64,000 bases of DNA. Origin: an uncultured Algibacter sp. GTDB taxonomy: Bacteria > Bacteroidota > Bacteroidia > Flavobacteriales > Flavobacteriaceae. The stretch lies in the NCBI RefSeq assembly GCF_947495675.1, contig NZ_CANLZX010000017.1, positions 1 through 64,000 of the forward strand, given 5' to 3'. Shown here in pieces: positions 1-8,960 of the stretch. The position numbers were made by a program, and so were the translations under genes. Under the pieces are notes generated by a model. That model did no database searches and was not told the origin of the DNA. It worked only from the letters and a program-made list of their open reading frames with translations. Position 1 is the stretch's first letter. Each line of letters begins with the position of its first letter.

Positions 1-997
1 ATGCTACTTGCTTAATTAAAGACTGCCCTTGGTTGTAAACCAAATTTCCATTAATATAGGTTTGCAGCGTTTTAAAAGTTTTTAAATCTTCTACAACTAT
101 AAAATCTGCATGGTCGTCTTTTTTCATTAAACCAACATCTAAATTATAATGTTTTACTGGATTAATACAAGCAACTTTAAGGACATTAAAAACATCTATG
201 CCTTTTGCCACAGCCCGTTCGCATAATTGATTAATATGGCCAATTATTAAATCGTCTGGGTGTTTATCATCACTACAAAACATCATATTTTCGAAATGTT
301 CTGGTAATAAATCAATTAAAGCGTCAAAATTTTTGGCAGCACTCCCCTCTCGAATTAAAATTTTCATGCCTTTTTCAAGTTTCTCTAAGGCCTCGCCATA
401 GGTAAAACACTCATGATCTGTTGAGATACCAGCTCTAATGTATTTTAAAACGTCTGGACCTCTTAATCCTGGTGCATGACCATCAATAGGTTTATCAAAA
501 TATTTGGCCCAGGCTATTTTTTTCATGACTTCATCATCATTAAAAAGCACCCCAGGGTAATTCATCATTTCTGCTAAATACTTTATATCTGGATTTTCAA
601 GTAGTCGTTTTATAGCATCAGAATCAATAACGGCTCCTGCCGATTCAAAATTTGTTGCTGGCACACAAGATGGTGCTCCAAAATTAAATTTAAAAGGGAC
701 TTCTTTTCCATTTTCAATCATGAATTCTACACCTTTAACACCTAATACATTGGCTATTTCATGTGGGTCTGAAACAGTTGATACTGTGCCATGATTTACT
801 GCTAATCTTGCAAATTCACTAGGAACAAGCATAGAACTTTCTATATGAATATGTGCATCAACAAAACCCGGTAAAATATAATGATTAACATTATGCTCTT
901 TTTTTTGAATAGATAGAATTTTACCATTTTCAAAAACAATTTCACCTTTGTAAATATGCCTGTTTTCTATGTCGACTATTTGTCCTTGTAGTTTCAA
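1..997 (-). CDS. ade: Adenine deaminase, N-terminal 332 residues (gene runs off the left edge)
   Basis: Read on the minus strand from 997 down to the edge, the frame is open and gives an amidohydrolase-fold protein. It has DAHIHIESS at residues 47-55, where the two histidines are metal ligands of this superfamily, followed by [11 protein letters not shown] and later [10 protein letters not shown] and [11 protein letters not shown], all typical of the Ade family. The enzyme hydrolyses adenine to hypoxanthine and ammonia in purine salvage. The family is usually about 550-600 residues, so a little more than half is present. No ATG is available; the only usable start is TTG at 997-995, which follows the tilS stop by one base, so the two genes are probably co-transcribed and translationally coupled. 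Identification is from motif recognition; substrate is family knowledge. Confidence 0.9.
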   Translation of the reverse strand, partial: MKLQGQIVDIENRHIYKGEIVFENGKILSIQKKEHNVNHYILPGFVDAHIHIESSMLVPSEFARLAVNHGTVSTVSDPHEIANVLGVKGVEFMIENGKEVPFKFNFGAPSCVPATNFESAGAVIDSDAIKRLLENPDIKYLAEMMNYPGVLFNDDEVMKKIAWAKYFDKPIDGHAPGLRGPDVLKYIRAGISTDHECFTYGEALEKLEKGMKILIREGSAAKNFDALIDLLPEHFENMMFCSDDKHPDDLIIGHINQLCERAVAKGIDVFNVLKVACINPVKHYNLDVGLMKKDDHADFIVVEDLKTFKTLQTYINGNLVYNQGQSLIKQVA

Positions 998-998
998 A

Positions 999-2309
999 TT
1001 ATTTTAATTCAATTTTTAATATTTTATTCGTTTTGTCTGTCACTTTAAATCTATTATCTGCTCTTCTATTTATTACCCAAACAACATTATTTCCAGAGCA
1101 CAATAACCATGTGTTTTCTTTTTCAAGTAATGATAGTTTTTCGTCTTTAAAATACTTACTCACTTTCTTTTTACCTGTCATTCCTAAGGGATAAAACACA
1201 TCGCCTTCTTCATATTTTCTAATGGTAAGGGGGAATTCCAACACGTCTTTATCAACAAATATGGCATTGGTGCGTTTACCAAAAATAGCATCGGCTTCAT
1301 CAAAAAACAAGACTCCAAAAGGTGTTTCTACTTGGTTTTCATTTTGTGAAACAGAAATTATTTTATCTTCTTTTAAATCAATCTCACTTAAAAGTAAATG
1401 CGCTCTATTTTTAATTAAACGGTGTGTAGATGAGAATACTTGCTTTCCTGTTTCTGCATCTAATAAATTATGCACATCATTCCATTCAGAAAAACCATAT
1501 TCTTTAAAAACTTCAAATAAATAGGCTTTTGGATTATTTACCTTTTTAAATTCTGAAATTTTAAAGGCTATATGATTATTGTCTATAGAAGCTATAGCTC
1601 GTTTTAAAACGGCATTGGTACTTTCTTCAACAATATCTGCTGTATCGTTTAAATTATTTAAAGTTATTTGAAAACTTTGTAATAAACTGGGGTTAATTTC
1701 CTTTAGAATAGGAATAACTTGATGGCGCAATTTGTTACGTAAATATTTTACCGATTTATTACTACTATCATCTCGCCAATTAATTTTATTAGCTTTTGCA
1801 TAGGCTGCAATGTCTTCGGTAGTAAAAGGCAATAAAGGGCGTACAAACCTACCATTAACTTCTGGAATTCCTGTTAAACCATCTAACCCTGTACCACGAG
1901 TAAAATTAATTAAAAATGTTTCTAGATTATCGTCTGCATGGTGGGCTGTTAAAATGTAATCGAATTGTAATTGTTCTGCCAATTCTTCAAACCAATTGTA
2001 ACGCAATTCTCTAGCTGCCATTTGTATGGAACATTTATGCGCTTTTGCATAACTATCGGTATCAAAGCTTTCAATAAAAACTTCTAAATCTAAATTTTCG
2101 GCTAGTTGTAAAACAAATGCTTCATCGGCATCACTCTCTTCGCCTCTTAAGTTAAAATTACAATGCGCTAAAGATATATTGAAATTAAGTTTATGGCATA
2201 AATGTGTTAAAACAACACTATCAATACCTCCAGAAATAGCAATTAATATTTTAGCATTTCTTAGAAACTGTAAATTGGTATTTGTATGAATATTAAACCG
2301 ATTAAGCAT
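999..2309 (-). CDS. tilS: tRNA(Ile)-lysidine synthase TilS
   Basis: The 436-residue protein has the PP-loop signature SGGIDS at residues 26-31, followed by [17 protein letters not shown] and [29 protein letters not shown], which are hallmarks of the TilS N-terminal ATP-pyrophosphatase domain. The C-terminal part ([10 protein letters not shown], then RRADNRF) matches the TilS substrate-binding region. It converts C34 of the CAU anticodon of tRNA-Ile2 to lysidine using ATP and lysine, so it is expected to be essential. It lies upstream of ade with one base between the stop and the ade start. A minus-7 box (2314-2321) is so close to the ATG that the transcript should have essentially no leader. 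Confidence 0.96.
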   Translation of the reverse strand: MLNRFNIHTNTNLQFLRNAKILIAISGGIDSVVLTHLCHKLNFNISLAHCNFNLRGEESDADEAFVLQLAENLDLEVFIESFDTDSYAKAHKCSIQMAARELRYNWFEELAEQLQFDYILTAHHADDNLETFLINFTRGTGLDGLTGIPEVNGRFVRPLLPFTTEDIAAYAKANKINWRDDSSNKSVKYLRNKLRHQVIPILKEINPSLLQSFQITLNNLNDTADIVEESTNAVLKRAIASIDNNHIAFKISEFKKVNNPKAYLFEVFKEYGFSEWNDVHNLLDAETGKQVFSSTHRLIKNRAHLLLSEIDLKEDKIISVSQNENQVETPFGVLFFDEADAIFGKRTNAIFVDKDVLEFPLTIRKYEEGDVFYPLGMTGKKKVSKYFKDEKLSLLEKENTWLLCSGNNVVWVINRRADNRFKVTDKTNKILKIELK

Positions 2310-2313
2310 AAGT

Positions 2314-2321
2314 CAAATATA
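2314..2321 (-). promoter_or_regulatory. Minus-7 box of the tilS promoter
   Basis: On the minus strand the sequence TATATTTG matches the Bacteroidota minus-7 consensus TAnnTTTG exactly. Its last base is 5 nt before the A of the tilS ATG, so transcription should begin at or next to the start codon. No good minus-33 TTG was found at the usual spacing. Confidence 0.5.
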
Positions 2322-2422
2322 CAATGATATAATCATCTTTAACTAATATTAAAATGACAAAAATCATGTACCATCTCTGCTAATTTCGTAAATTTATAGG
2401 ACAAATTTTAATACTTTGAATT

Positions 2423-3115
2423 ATGTGTAGTATAGAAAAATTAAATGATAAGAGCACTCAAAAAGCATTTGACAAAAAAGTAGTATCGGTAACTCAACAT
2501 ATACAAGCTTATGTAAAACATAGATTATATATAGCAGAATCAACTAAGATTATTCCTAAAAACATGTATAAATCTAATGATATTATTGATGAGGGGATTG
2601 CTAAATTTTACGAGGCTGGTTATAATATTGATGCTGATAAAAATGACATAAAAATTAAACTATTTAAAATTATTGATGCCGATTTAGATGCCCTTTTTAA
2701 AAAAGAAGCTTTTCATCAAAATACCATGAGTACGCATACTATTTTAGAGCATGAACTAGATGGACTAGAAGAAAAATTTACCGTTGATGAAGGTTTTGAT
2801 TTTATTATGAACGATGAGTTAAGCGATATATCTTATAAACAAGATGAGAATGGCAAAGAGTTATTTGTTTACGATGACAATAACACATCTGTTAAAAATG
2901 CCTTTGATATTTCTGATATTTCATTACAACGCAATAAACATCTTCTAGGTAAATTTTATACATGGTTACCTCTAAAAGTGTCTGATATTGTAGATTTATT
3001 TGTATTTGGTAAATTATCTTTTGATGAAATTGCCAAAGTAAAAACTATTGAAGCCAAACGTGTAGAGCGTGTTTTAAAGCTTGCTATTGAAGATTTTAAA
3101 GAGCATTTAATTTAA
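2423..3115 (+). CDS. Sigma-70-like regulatory protein, divergent
   Basis: A 230-residue cytoplasmic protein with no signal peptide or membrane segment. The N-terminal half is helical and charged. The C-terminal stretch (KVSDIVDLFVFGKLSFDEIAKV, then KRVERVLKLAIEDF) has the pattern of a sigma-70 region 4 helix-turn-helix, and the general layout resembles sigma-factor-like proteins annotated in other flavobacteria. I do not see a convincing region 2 core-binding motif, so it may not be a working sigma factor. The middle segment (roughly residues 100-165) is acidic. The gene is convergent with pabB and overlaps it by 4 bases (TTAA shared by the two stops). Function is uncertain; the sigma-like call is tentative. 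Confidence 0.55.
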   Translation: MCSIEKLNDKSTQKAFDKKVVSVTQHIQAYVKHRLYIAESTKIIPKNMYKSNDIIDEGIAKFYEAGYNIDADKNDIKIKLFKIIDADLDALFKKEAFHQNTMSTHTILEHELDGLEEKFTVDEGFDFIMNDELSDISYKQDENGKELFVYDDNNTSVKNAFDISDISLQRNKHLLGKFYTWLPLKVSDIVDLFVFGKLSFDEIAKVKTIEAKRVERVLKLAIEDFKEHLI

Positions 3116-4416
3116 TTCTCTAAAACTTCGCGCATGGCTTTGGCCTTAACCAAACATTCTTCGTATTCTTTTAGTGGTTTGCTTTTAGCTGTTATAGCGC
3201 CACCAACAGAATACGAAACGTAATGTTTTGTGGCATTATATAAAATACTTCTAATTACAACATTAAAATCAAAATTACCTGAAGGTGTAAAGTATCCAAT
3301 GGCACCAGAATAAACACCACGTTTTGTGTCTTCCAAATCCTCTATAATTTTCATTGCAGAAATTTTGGGAGCACCTGTCATGCTGCCCATTGGGAATGTA
3401 CTTTTAATAATATCAACAGGGTGTGTATTTTCATCTACTTTTGATGTGATTGTAGAAATCATATGGTGTACTTGATCAAACGTATAAACCTTACATAATT
3501 CTTCAACAGTTACAGAGCCTTTAAGTGCTGTTTTAGATAAATCATGGCGCACTAAATCTACAATCATAATATTTTCGCTACGCTCTTTTATGTCTTTTGC
3601 GAGATTTGTTTTTAACATCTCATCATCATATACATTTAAAGACCGCTTTGCTGTACCTTTTATGGGTTGCGAAATTATTTTATCACCTTGCTTTTTTATA
3701 TAGCGTTCTGGCGAAGCGCTAAGCACATACTTATCTTGTAATTTAACAAAAGAAGCAAATGGCGATTTAGATATTCTATTAAGTTTCTGGTAAGTTTCTA
3801 GCGGGTTTATTTGTGTGTTTTCAGCATAAAACTCTTGACAAAAATTAGCCTCGTAAATATCGCCTCTATGAATATGCTCAAGCATTTCATTAACTTTTTC
3901 AAAATAAGCATCTTTATGAGTTCTAAGCTTAATTTTAATATCAGAATAAACATGGCCACGCGCTACATCGTTGCCTATTTTTATAGCTAATAAATCATCA
4001 TCAATTTCATCATCAACAAAATTTAAATAGTGCGTTTCAACTTGATTACCTGCAATTAAAAACACTTTTTTTGGTTGAAAAAAACATAAATCAGAAAACC
4101 CTAAACCATCAAAATTTTGCGACTTTAATACTTCAACATCATTCTTTAAATCGTAAGTTAAATAACCAAAAATCCAATCGTTGGTATAACTCTGGTATTC
4201 TTTAAGCTTCTCAAAACCTTGGTGGTAGTCTGTTTTAATACTCGTAAAAGCATCAACAGCTAAAATAGCATCGTAGCTGTAATGCTGTTGGGCATCTTTA
4301 TTACTATGAGGGTTAGAGTCTAACCAAACAACATCGTCAAATTGTTGTGCCCAATTTAGCAATCGAGTTTTAAAGTTATCGATATCCTCGAAAGTATGAA
4401 TGTGTTTTGTTCTCAA
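3112..4416 (-). CDS. pabB: Aminodeoxychorismate synthase component I (PabB-type chorismate-binding enzyme)
   Basis: The 434-residue protein belongs to the chorismate-utilising family (anthranilate synthase I / PabB / isochorismate synthase). PIKGT at residues 251-255 carries the lysine (K253) that is the nucleophile in PabB; anthranilate synthases have alanine there, so PabB is favoured over TrpE. Further core motifs are SASPERY (about 234-240), VDLVRHDLSK, HHMISTI, FPMGSMTGAPK and GYFTPSGNFDFN. It adds ammonia to chorismate to make aminodeoxychorismate for folate synthesis. There is no fused lyase domain and no glutaminase partner in the window. The 3' end overlaps the convergent sigma-like gene by 4 bases. 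Confidence 0.9.
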   Translation of the reverse strand: MRTKHIHTFEDIDNFKTRLLNWAQQFDDVVWLDSNPHSNKDAQQHYSYDAILAVDAFTSIKTDYHQGFEKLKEYQSYTNDWIFGYLTYDLKNDVEVLKSQNFDGLGFSDLCFFQPKKVFLIAGNQVETHYLNFVDDEIDDDLLAIKIGNDVARGHVYSDIKIKLRTHKDAYFEKVNEMLEHIHRGDIYEANFCQEFYAENTQINPLETYQKLNRISKSPFASFVKLQDKYVLSASPERYIKKQGDKIISQPIKGTAKRSLNVYDDEMLKTNLAKDIKERSENIMIVDLVRHDLSKTALKGSVTVEELCKVYTFDQVHHMISTITSKVDENTHPVDIIKSTFPMGSMTGAPKISAMKIIEDLEDTKRGVYSGAIGYFTPSGNFDFNVVIRSILYNATKHYVSYSVGGAITAKSKPLKEYEECLVKAKAMREVLEN

Positions 4417-4462
4417 TTAAAAAATTTATATAAACTCAATACACATAGATTTTTGTGCATTG

Positions 4463-4470
4463 CAAAGTTA
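4463..4470 (-). promoter_or_regulatory. Minus-7 box upstream of pabB
   Basis: The minus-strand sequence TAACTTTG matches TAnnTTTG. It lies 47 nt upstream of the pabB ATG, giving a predicted leader of about 40 nt. No clear minus-33 element was found. Confidence 0.4.
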
Positions 4471-4598
4471 CTTAGAATCATTAAAGCCTGTTTAAGAATT
4501 TATCAATTATTTTTTATAAAAATTCTAATCACAAAATATGAGTCAGACTCTTAAAAAATATAGTATTTTGTACATTAGTTTAAATTTCAAAAAAAAAC

Positions 4599-5489
4599 AT
4601 GTATACCCTAAATAATAACAAACTTAAAATTTCTGTAAAAAAAACCGGTGCAGAATTATGCAAAATAACAGCATTAAAAAATAATACAGAGTTTATGTGG
4701 CATGCAGACCCAGAGATTTGGGGAAGTTATGCTCCAAATTTATTCCCAATTATTGGCGCTCTTAAAGAAAATACTTTTGTTTTTGAAAACTCTAAATATG
4801 AGCTACCTAAACATGGCATTGTGAGGCATAATAAAGACATTGTTATACAAAAACAAAACGATAACAGCTTAACTTTTAAATTAGTTTGGAATAATAACTC
4901 TTTAAAAAAATACCCTTTTAAGTTTGAGTTTTACATAAGCTATACCCTAACCGATAATAAAATTGAAGTTAAACATACGGTTAAAAATATAGACACTAAA
5001 ACCATGTATTTCTCGGTTGGCGGGCATCCGGCTTTTAAATGTCCTGTTTTTAAAAACGAAAAATATGAAGATTACTTTTTAGAATTTGAACACACCGAGA
5101 ATTCTAAAAAACATTTAATAAACATGGCAAATGGGCTTATATCTTCAAATACTAAAACCGTTTTTAACAACACCAATAAATTACCATTAACACACGATTT
5201 GTTTAACGACGATGCCCTTATTTTCAAAGATTTAAAATCTAAAAAAGTGACATTAAAAAGTGCTAATTATGGTGATATTTTATCTGTAAGCTATAAAGAT
5301 TTTGACTATTTAGGTATTTGGGCAAAACCCAACGGAAATTATGTTTGTATAGAGCCTTGGCTAGGCATTGCAGACCACGAAAACACCAACCAAAACCTTA
5401 TAGACAAAGAAGGCATAATTAGTTTATCACCAAATAAAAGTTTTGAGGCAACTTATACTATCGAAATAGATAACAGCCATTTAGTCTAA
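4599..5489 (+). CDS. Aldose 1-epimerase family protein (galactose mutarotase-like)
   Basis: A 296-residue cytoplasmic protein of the galactose-mutarotase-like beta-sandwich superfamily (LacX/YeaD type rather than GalM). Typical segments are MWHADPEIWGSYAPNLFPIIG near residues 33-53, LPKHGIVRHNK near 68-78, the GGHPAFKCP stretch near 141-149 (histidine expected to act in catalysis), and CIEPWLGIADHENTN near the C terminus. Members interconvert anomers of sugars or sugar phosphates; the actual substrate cannot be told from the sequence. The ATG follows an A-rich leader and the length is normal for the family. It stands between divergently transcribed pabB and the helicase gene. Confidence 0.88.
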   Translation: MYTLNNNKLKISVKKTGAELCKITALKNNTEFMWHADPEIWGSYAPNLFPIIGALKENTFVFENSKYELPKHGIVRHNKDIVIQKQNDNSLTFKLVWNNNSLKKYPFKFEFYISYTLTDNKIEVKHTVKNIDTKTMYFSVGGHPAFKCPVFKNEKYEDYFLEFEHTENSKKHLINMANGLISSNTKTVFNNTNKLPLTHDLFNDDALIFKDLKSKKVTLKSANYGDILSVSYKDFDYLGIWAKPNGNYVCIEPWLGIADHENTNQNLIDKEGIISLSPNKSFEATYTIEIDNSHLV

Positions 5490-5504
5490 ACAGAATAATA
5501 AGCT

Positions 5505-5512
5505 TAACTTTG
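5505..5512 (+). promoter_or_regulatory. Minus-7 box upstream of the helicase gene
   Basis: TAACTTTG matches TAnnTTTG. Transcription would start near 5517-5519, about 14 nt before the TTG start at 5532. This supports the TTG start, since no other start codon lies just upstream in frame. Confidence 0.4.
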
Positions 5513-5531
5513 CCAGCTAAATAGTAGTATT

Positions 5532-6884
5532 TTGACATTCAAAGATTTAAATTTAAACACACCTCTTTTTAATGCTTTAGATGATTTAGGCTTCGTTACG
5601 CCTACACCCATCCAAGAGCAAGCATTTAATGTAGTTTCATCTGGTAAAGATGTGGTTGGTATTGCACAAACAGGTACAGGAAAAACCTATGCCTATATGT
5701 TGCCTATTCTTAAAAACTTAAAGTATTCTGAGCAAGAAACGCCAAGAGTTTTAGTTTTAGTACCAACGCGCGAGTTGGTTGTGCAGGTGGTCGATGAAAT
5801 TGAAAAACTCTCTAAATACATAAACAATCGTGTTTTAGGCGTTTATGGTGGTACCAATATAAATACCCAAAAGCAAGCCATTGCTCAAGGAATCGATATT
5901 TTAGTAGCAACACCTGGGCGATTATACGATTTGGCTTTAACACGTGTTTTACAACTAAAATCCATACAAAAATTAGTGATAGATGAGGTTGATGTTATGC
6001 TAGATTTAGGCTTTAGGCACCAACTCATTAATATTTTTGATATCCTGCCACAACGCCGTCAAAACATAATGTTTTCGGCAACTATGACGCAAGATGTCGA
6101 TTTACTAATAAACGATTTCTTTAAAAACCCAGAGCGTGTATCTATAGCCGTTTCGGGTACACCACTAGATAATATAGCACAACAACGTTACAATGTGCCT
6201 AACTTTTACACCAAAGTAAATTTGTTAGTGCATTTATTAAACGATACCGAGCGGTATAACAAAGTTTTAATATTTGTGGCCTATAAACGCATGGCAGACC
6301 GCTTGTTCGAAAAATTAGACGACTATTTTCACGACGAGCTTTGTGTAATCCACTCCAACAAAACACAAAATTACAGATTACGAAGTATCGAGCAGTTTCG
6401 AAGCGGCGAAAACCGCATTTTAATAGCCACCGATGTTATGGCGCGTGGTTTAGATATCGATAACGTATCGCATGTTATAAATTTCGACACACCAGATTTT
6501 CCAGAAAACTACATGCACCGTATTGGTAGAACAGGCCGTGCAGAGCGCGAAGGCGAAGCACTTGTGTTTTCTACTAAAAAGGAAGAAGAAGCTATCGAGA
6601 ACATCGAGTTATTAATGAAAATGAAAATTCCTGTATTGGAAATTCCAGAGGCAGTTGAAATTTCTACCGATCTTATTGAAGAAGAGCGTCCGCAAATAAA
6701 AGAGCGAAACAACCCGCACAAACGCAGAGACGAAGATGCTCCGGGACCAGCCTTTCATGAAAAATCTGAAAAAAACTCTAAAGAAAATTTAGGAGGTTCT
6801 TATAAATTTAAAATTGCTGCCAAGTATAAAAAGCCAAAAACTCGGGGCGATAAAAATTATAACAGACGTAATAAACGTAAATAA
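5532..6884 (+). CDS. DEAD-box-family ATP-dependent RNA helicase (DEVD variant)
   Basis: A 450-residue two-RecA-domain helicase. Visible motifs in order: Q motif (GFVTPTPIQEQAF, residues 20-32), Walker A AQTGTGKT (45-52), PTREL (78-82), TPGR (127-130), motif II as DEVD (151-154) instead of DEAD, SAT (182-184), and ATDVMARGLDI and HRIGRTGR in domain 2. The last 70 or so residues form a basic, low-complexity tail (KKPKTRGDKNYNRRNKRK) that should bind RNA. Such helicases unwind or remodel RNA in ribosome assembly, mRNA decay or cold adaptation; which one applies here is not visible. The start is TTG. A palindromic repeat begins 5 nt after the stop codon. Confidence 0.92.
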   Translation: MTFKDLNLNTPLFNALDDLGFVTPTPIQEQAFNVVSSGKDVVGIAQTGTGKTYAYMLPILKNLKYSEQETPRVLVLVPTRELVVQVVDEIEKLSKYINNRVLGVYGGTNINTQKQAIAQGIDILVATPGRLYDLALTRVLQLKSIQKLVIDEVDVMLDLGFRHQLINIFDILPQRRQNIMFSATMTQDVDLLINDFFKNPERVSIAVSGTPLDNIAQQRYNVPNFYTKVNLLVHLLNDTERYNKVLIFVAYKRMADRLFEKLDDYFHDELCVIHSNKTQNYRLRSIEQFRSGENRILIATDVMARGLDIDNVSHVINFDTPDFPENYMHRIGRTGRAEREGEALVFSTKKEEEAIENIELLMKMKIPVLEIPEAVEISTDLIEEERPQIKERNNPHKRRDEDAPGPAFHEKSEKNSKENLGGSYKFKIAAKYKKPKTRGDKNYNRRNKRK

Positions 6885-6889
6885 ATTTT

Positions 6890-6933
6890 GGGCGTTACCC
6901 AAGGGTAGGGCTTTACGTTGCAATCCCTAACGC
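6890..6933 (+). repeat. Palindromic dispersed repeat, copy 1 (short form)
   Basis: A 44-bp element beginning GGGCGTTACC and ending CCCTAACGC, so its ends carry GCGTTA/TAACGC inverted repeats. The same element recurs at 29027-29111 (long form) and, inverted, at 55411-55451. Compared with copy 2 it lacks the internal hairpin, as if recombination had joined the near-repeats GCAATC and GTAATC. It begins 5 nt after the helicase stop. Confidence 0.85.
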
Positions 6934-6951
6934 AGGTGGGTGATACTTTTA

Positions 6952-7572
6952 TTATTTCATTTTATCAAATAATTTTTTTAGTTCATTTTCATTATCCACA
7001 TTTTCACCAATCAAATTTAATTTATCTACCATTCGCTCATTTAAATTTAGTTTACTAATTATTTCAGGAAATGCGTCTCTGATATTTAAACAAATTAGGT
7101 AGATAATACCTGAAAATAAATTTTTCTCTGATAACGAATTAGGTATTTTATAGTCATAAAGCAACTTTTCTTTTGAAAAAAAAGATTTATCTTTTATTCT
7201 AAAATTATGAGCAATAAGTTGATTTCTGAAATCTATAAGACCAGTCCATTTATTTATTCTTCTAATACCAGGTTTATTTTTATTCTTAACACTTAATATT
7301 AAATTTCTATCAACACTTTTCAAATGTCCTAGATTAAAGAATTTATGGTATTCCTCTAGAAAGGAACAAAAAAGTATTATTGAATAGTTTGATAATATTC
7401 CAGATGTTGAAATCTTCAAATTCATAGAATTATCAAAATAATTTTCAATTTGAATTTTTTCTAGAATTTTTTGATTTTGTTCAATCTCATTTAGACTTTC
7501 AACAGTTAAATTAATTTGAGTTTGTAGATGAAATAGAGTTTTAAGAACATTTACTAAATTTTCATTTTCCAT
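6952..7572 (-). CDS. Hypothetical protein with a HEPN-like Rx5H motif
   Basis: A 206-residue, largely helical cytoplasmic protein that I cannot assign to a named family. The segment TGLIDFRNQLIAHNFR (about residues 110-125) contains R116-N117...H122, which fits the Rx4-6H signature of HEPN-domain ribonucleases and of the non-catalytic members of that fold, where a polar residue often follows the arginine. HEPN proteins are frequent in toxin, abortive-infection and other defence systems. The gene lies 148 bp downstream of, and on the same strand as, the two-helix membrane protein at 7721-8725, and the pair sits between a dispersed repeat and core genes. The HEPN call is an inference from one motif plus helical character. 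Confidence 0.5.
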   Translation of the reverse strand: MENENLVNVLKTLFHLQTQINLTVESLNEIEQNQKILEKIQIENYFDNSMNLKISTSGILSNYSIILFCSFLEEYHKFFNLGHLKSVDRNLILSVKNKNKPGIRRINKWTGLIDFRNQLIAHNFRIKDKSFFSKEKLLYDYKIPNSLSEKNLFSGIIYLICLNIRDAFPEIISKLNLNERMVDKLNLIGENVDNENELKKLFDKMK

Positions 7573-7632
7573 CTATTTACAATATTTTGGGTTATTTAAC
7601 ACAACTTAAAATAATATAAAGGCACTTGTTTC

Positions 7633-7680
7633 GAGGGTTTATTGCTTAACTGTATTAGTAAGTACTAATGTTAAATCCTC
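7633..7680. other. Nested inverted repeat between two accessory genes
   Basis: Arms GAGGGTTTA (7633-7641) and TAAATCCTC (7672-7680) pair with one wobble. Inside them TTAAC / GTTAA and ATTAGT / ACTAAT (54-59 with 64-69, loop AAGT) also pair, so the RNA could form a long hairpin. There is no T-run on either strand, so it is not a classical terminator. It may be a 3'-UTR or inter-gene processing structure of the minus-strand pair. Confidence 0.5.
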
Positions 7681-7720
7681 AACTAATAACTTACTAGCGA
7701 TAACGAAGGTTTCAACACGA

Positions 7721-8725
7721 TTATTTTGTATTTACAGATATTCTGCTTGCAATATCTAAAAGTTCTTTTATATCATCTATTTTATAATTTTTTGTGCTAA
7801 TTTTCCTTTCTATTTCTTTCTCAGCTGGTGAAAAAATTACTGTGGCTGCATCAGTTGTGATTTTATCTCCAACAGATTTTTCTGTCAAAAGTTCAGGGTA
7901 TGAAGGTAGTGTTTCTGCAATTGCAGATTTATGAGCATAAATTTCTTCTAACTTCCTTTCTTTTGAATACTGTTTTATGGCAAAAAATACTACAAAGTAA
8001 ATTGGAAATAAAATTAATAATCTCAAAACCCAAATAATTCCGATTGTATTTGATTCAATAATATTTCCTGATTTATCAGACGGACTTATCATTCCAGTAA
8101 TAAGTTCTGACACACTCGCTGTGTAATACATTGCGATAATGACACTAACAAGAACTAAAATTAACCAACCAACTTTTTGTTTAAAAATTTCACTCTTACG
8201 TTTACTGAATGCTGTACTTAATCTGTCAGCAACAGCTGGTGACATTAAAGTACGTACTTGCTTTGCTAATTTATCAATTTCTGATTTACGTTCGTTAATA
8301 TTTTCAAGTTGTTCTTGAATCAATCTCTGATTTTCAGGAATATCTGGGGATAACTTTAAAAGAGAAAAAAGCCCACTATTTCTAATATTGGTATTTATAG
8401 TGTTGAGTTGATTCAATGGGTTGTGATGTTGGTTCCTCAATTGAGTCGGTATAATCCCTTTTACTGTTTGAAACTGAGTGTTGAAATTATTTAAGTTACT
8501 ATTTATAGATTTAAGGTAATTAAATGGTAGTGTTTCAAGTAAATTTTTATCAATTGCATCATTAAGAAGTTCGAAAGTCTCTTCAACTAATTTTTGGATT
8601 TCTTCAGGTGTAAGAGCATTCCAATTTTGTATGTTGGGTTCTTCTGACCACAAAATAGAAAGGTCTTCAGCAATGTTCCTTTCAACATTAGATTTGATTC
8701 CGCTTAAATATGTTTCTGTACTCAT
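7721..8725 (-). CDS. Hypothetical membrane protein with helical N-terminal region and two transmembrane helices
   Basis: A 334-residue protein not recognised as a named family. There is no signal peptide. Residues 1-180 are predicted helical, with a coiled-coil-like stretch near 130-180 (ENQRLIQEQLENINERKSEI). Two hydrophobic helices follow (about 185-205 and 228-251) separated by a short loop, then a charged C-terminal region (about 252-334). With both ends cytoplasmic, the protein would form an inner-membrane hairpin with large internal domains. It precedes the HEPN-like gene on the same strand, and the two could act together, for instance as sensor and effector. That partnership is inference from adjacency only. 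Confidence 0.6.
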   Translation of the reverse strand: MSTETYLSGIKSNVERNIAEDLSILWSEEPNIQNWNALTPEEIQKLVEETFELLNDAIDKNLLETLPFNYLKSINSNLNNFNTQFQTVKGIIPTQLRNQHHNPLNQLNTINTNIRNSGLFSLLKLSPDIPENQRLIQEQLENINERKSEIDKLAKQVRTLMSPAVADRLSTAFSKRKSEIFKQKVGWLILVLVSVIIAMYYTASVSELITGMISPSDKSGNIIESNTIGIIWVLRLLILFPIYFVVFFAIKQYSKERKLEEIYAHKSAIAETLPSYPELLTEKSVGDKITTDAATVIFSPAEKEIERKISTKNYKIDDIKELLDIASRISVNTK

Positions 8726-8880
8726 TTACTATGTTTTATGGTTACATCAAATGTTCTTTAACTTTAATAATATGTCATTATTATATAAATAGCACATATC
8801 AGTCATCAAACAAAGTTAGAAATTTACTTACAAGATATGAACTTAAGTTGTAAACACTTATAAACTTTATTTCAACAAAA

Positions 8881-8917
8881 AAAATCCCTTCTTCAAATAC
8901 ATGAAAAAGAGATTTTA
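8881..8917 (-). terminator. Intrinsic terminator after the MotA/TolQ/ExbB-like gene
   Basis: Read on the minus strand, AAAATCTCTTTTTC and GAAGAAGGGATTTT form an imperfect hairpin around an 8-nt loop and are followed by a run of T (8877-8884 on the plus strand are A). It lies about 45 nt after the stop of the minus-strand gene at 8961. Confidence 0.75.
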
Positions 8918-8960
8918 GCTTGATTAGTTAATTGATTGATGAAGAACCGTTATACTTATA

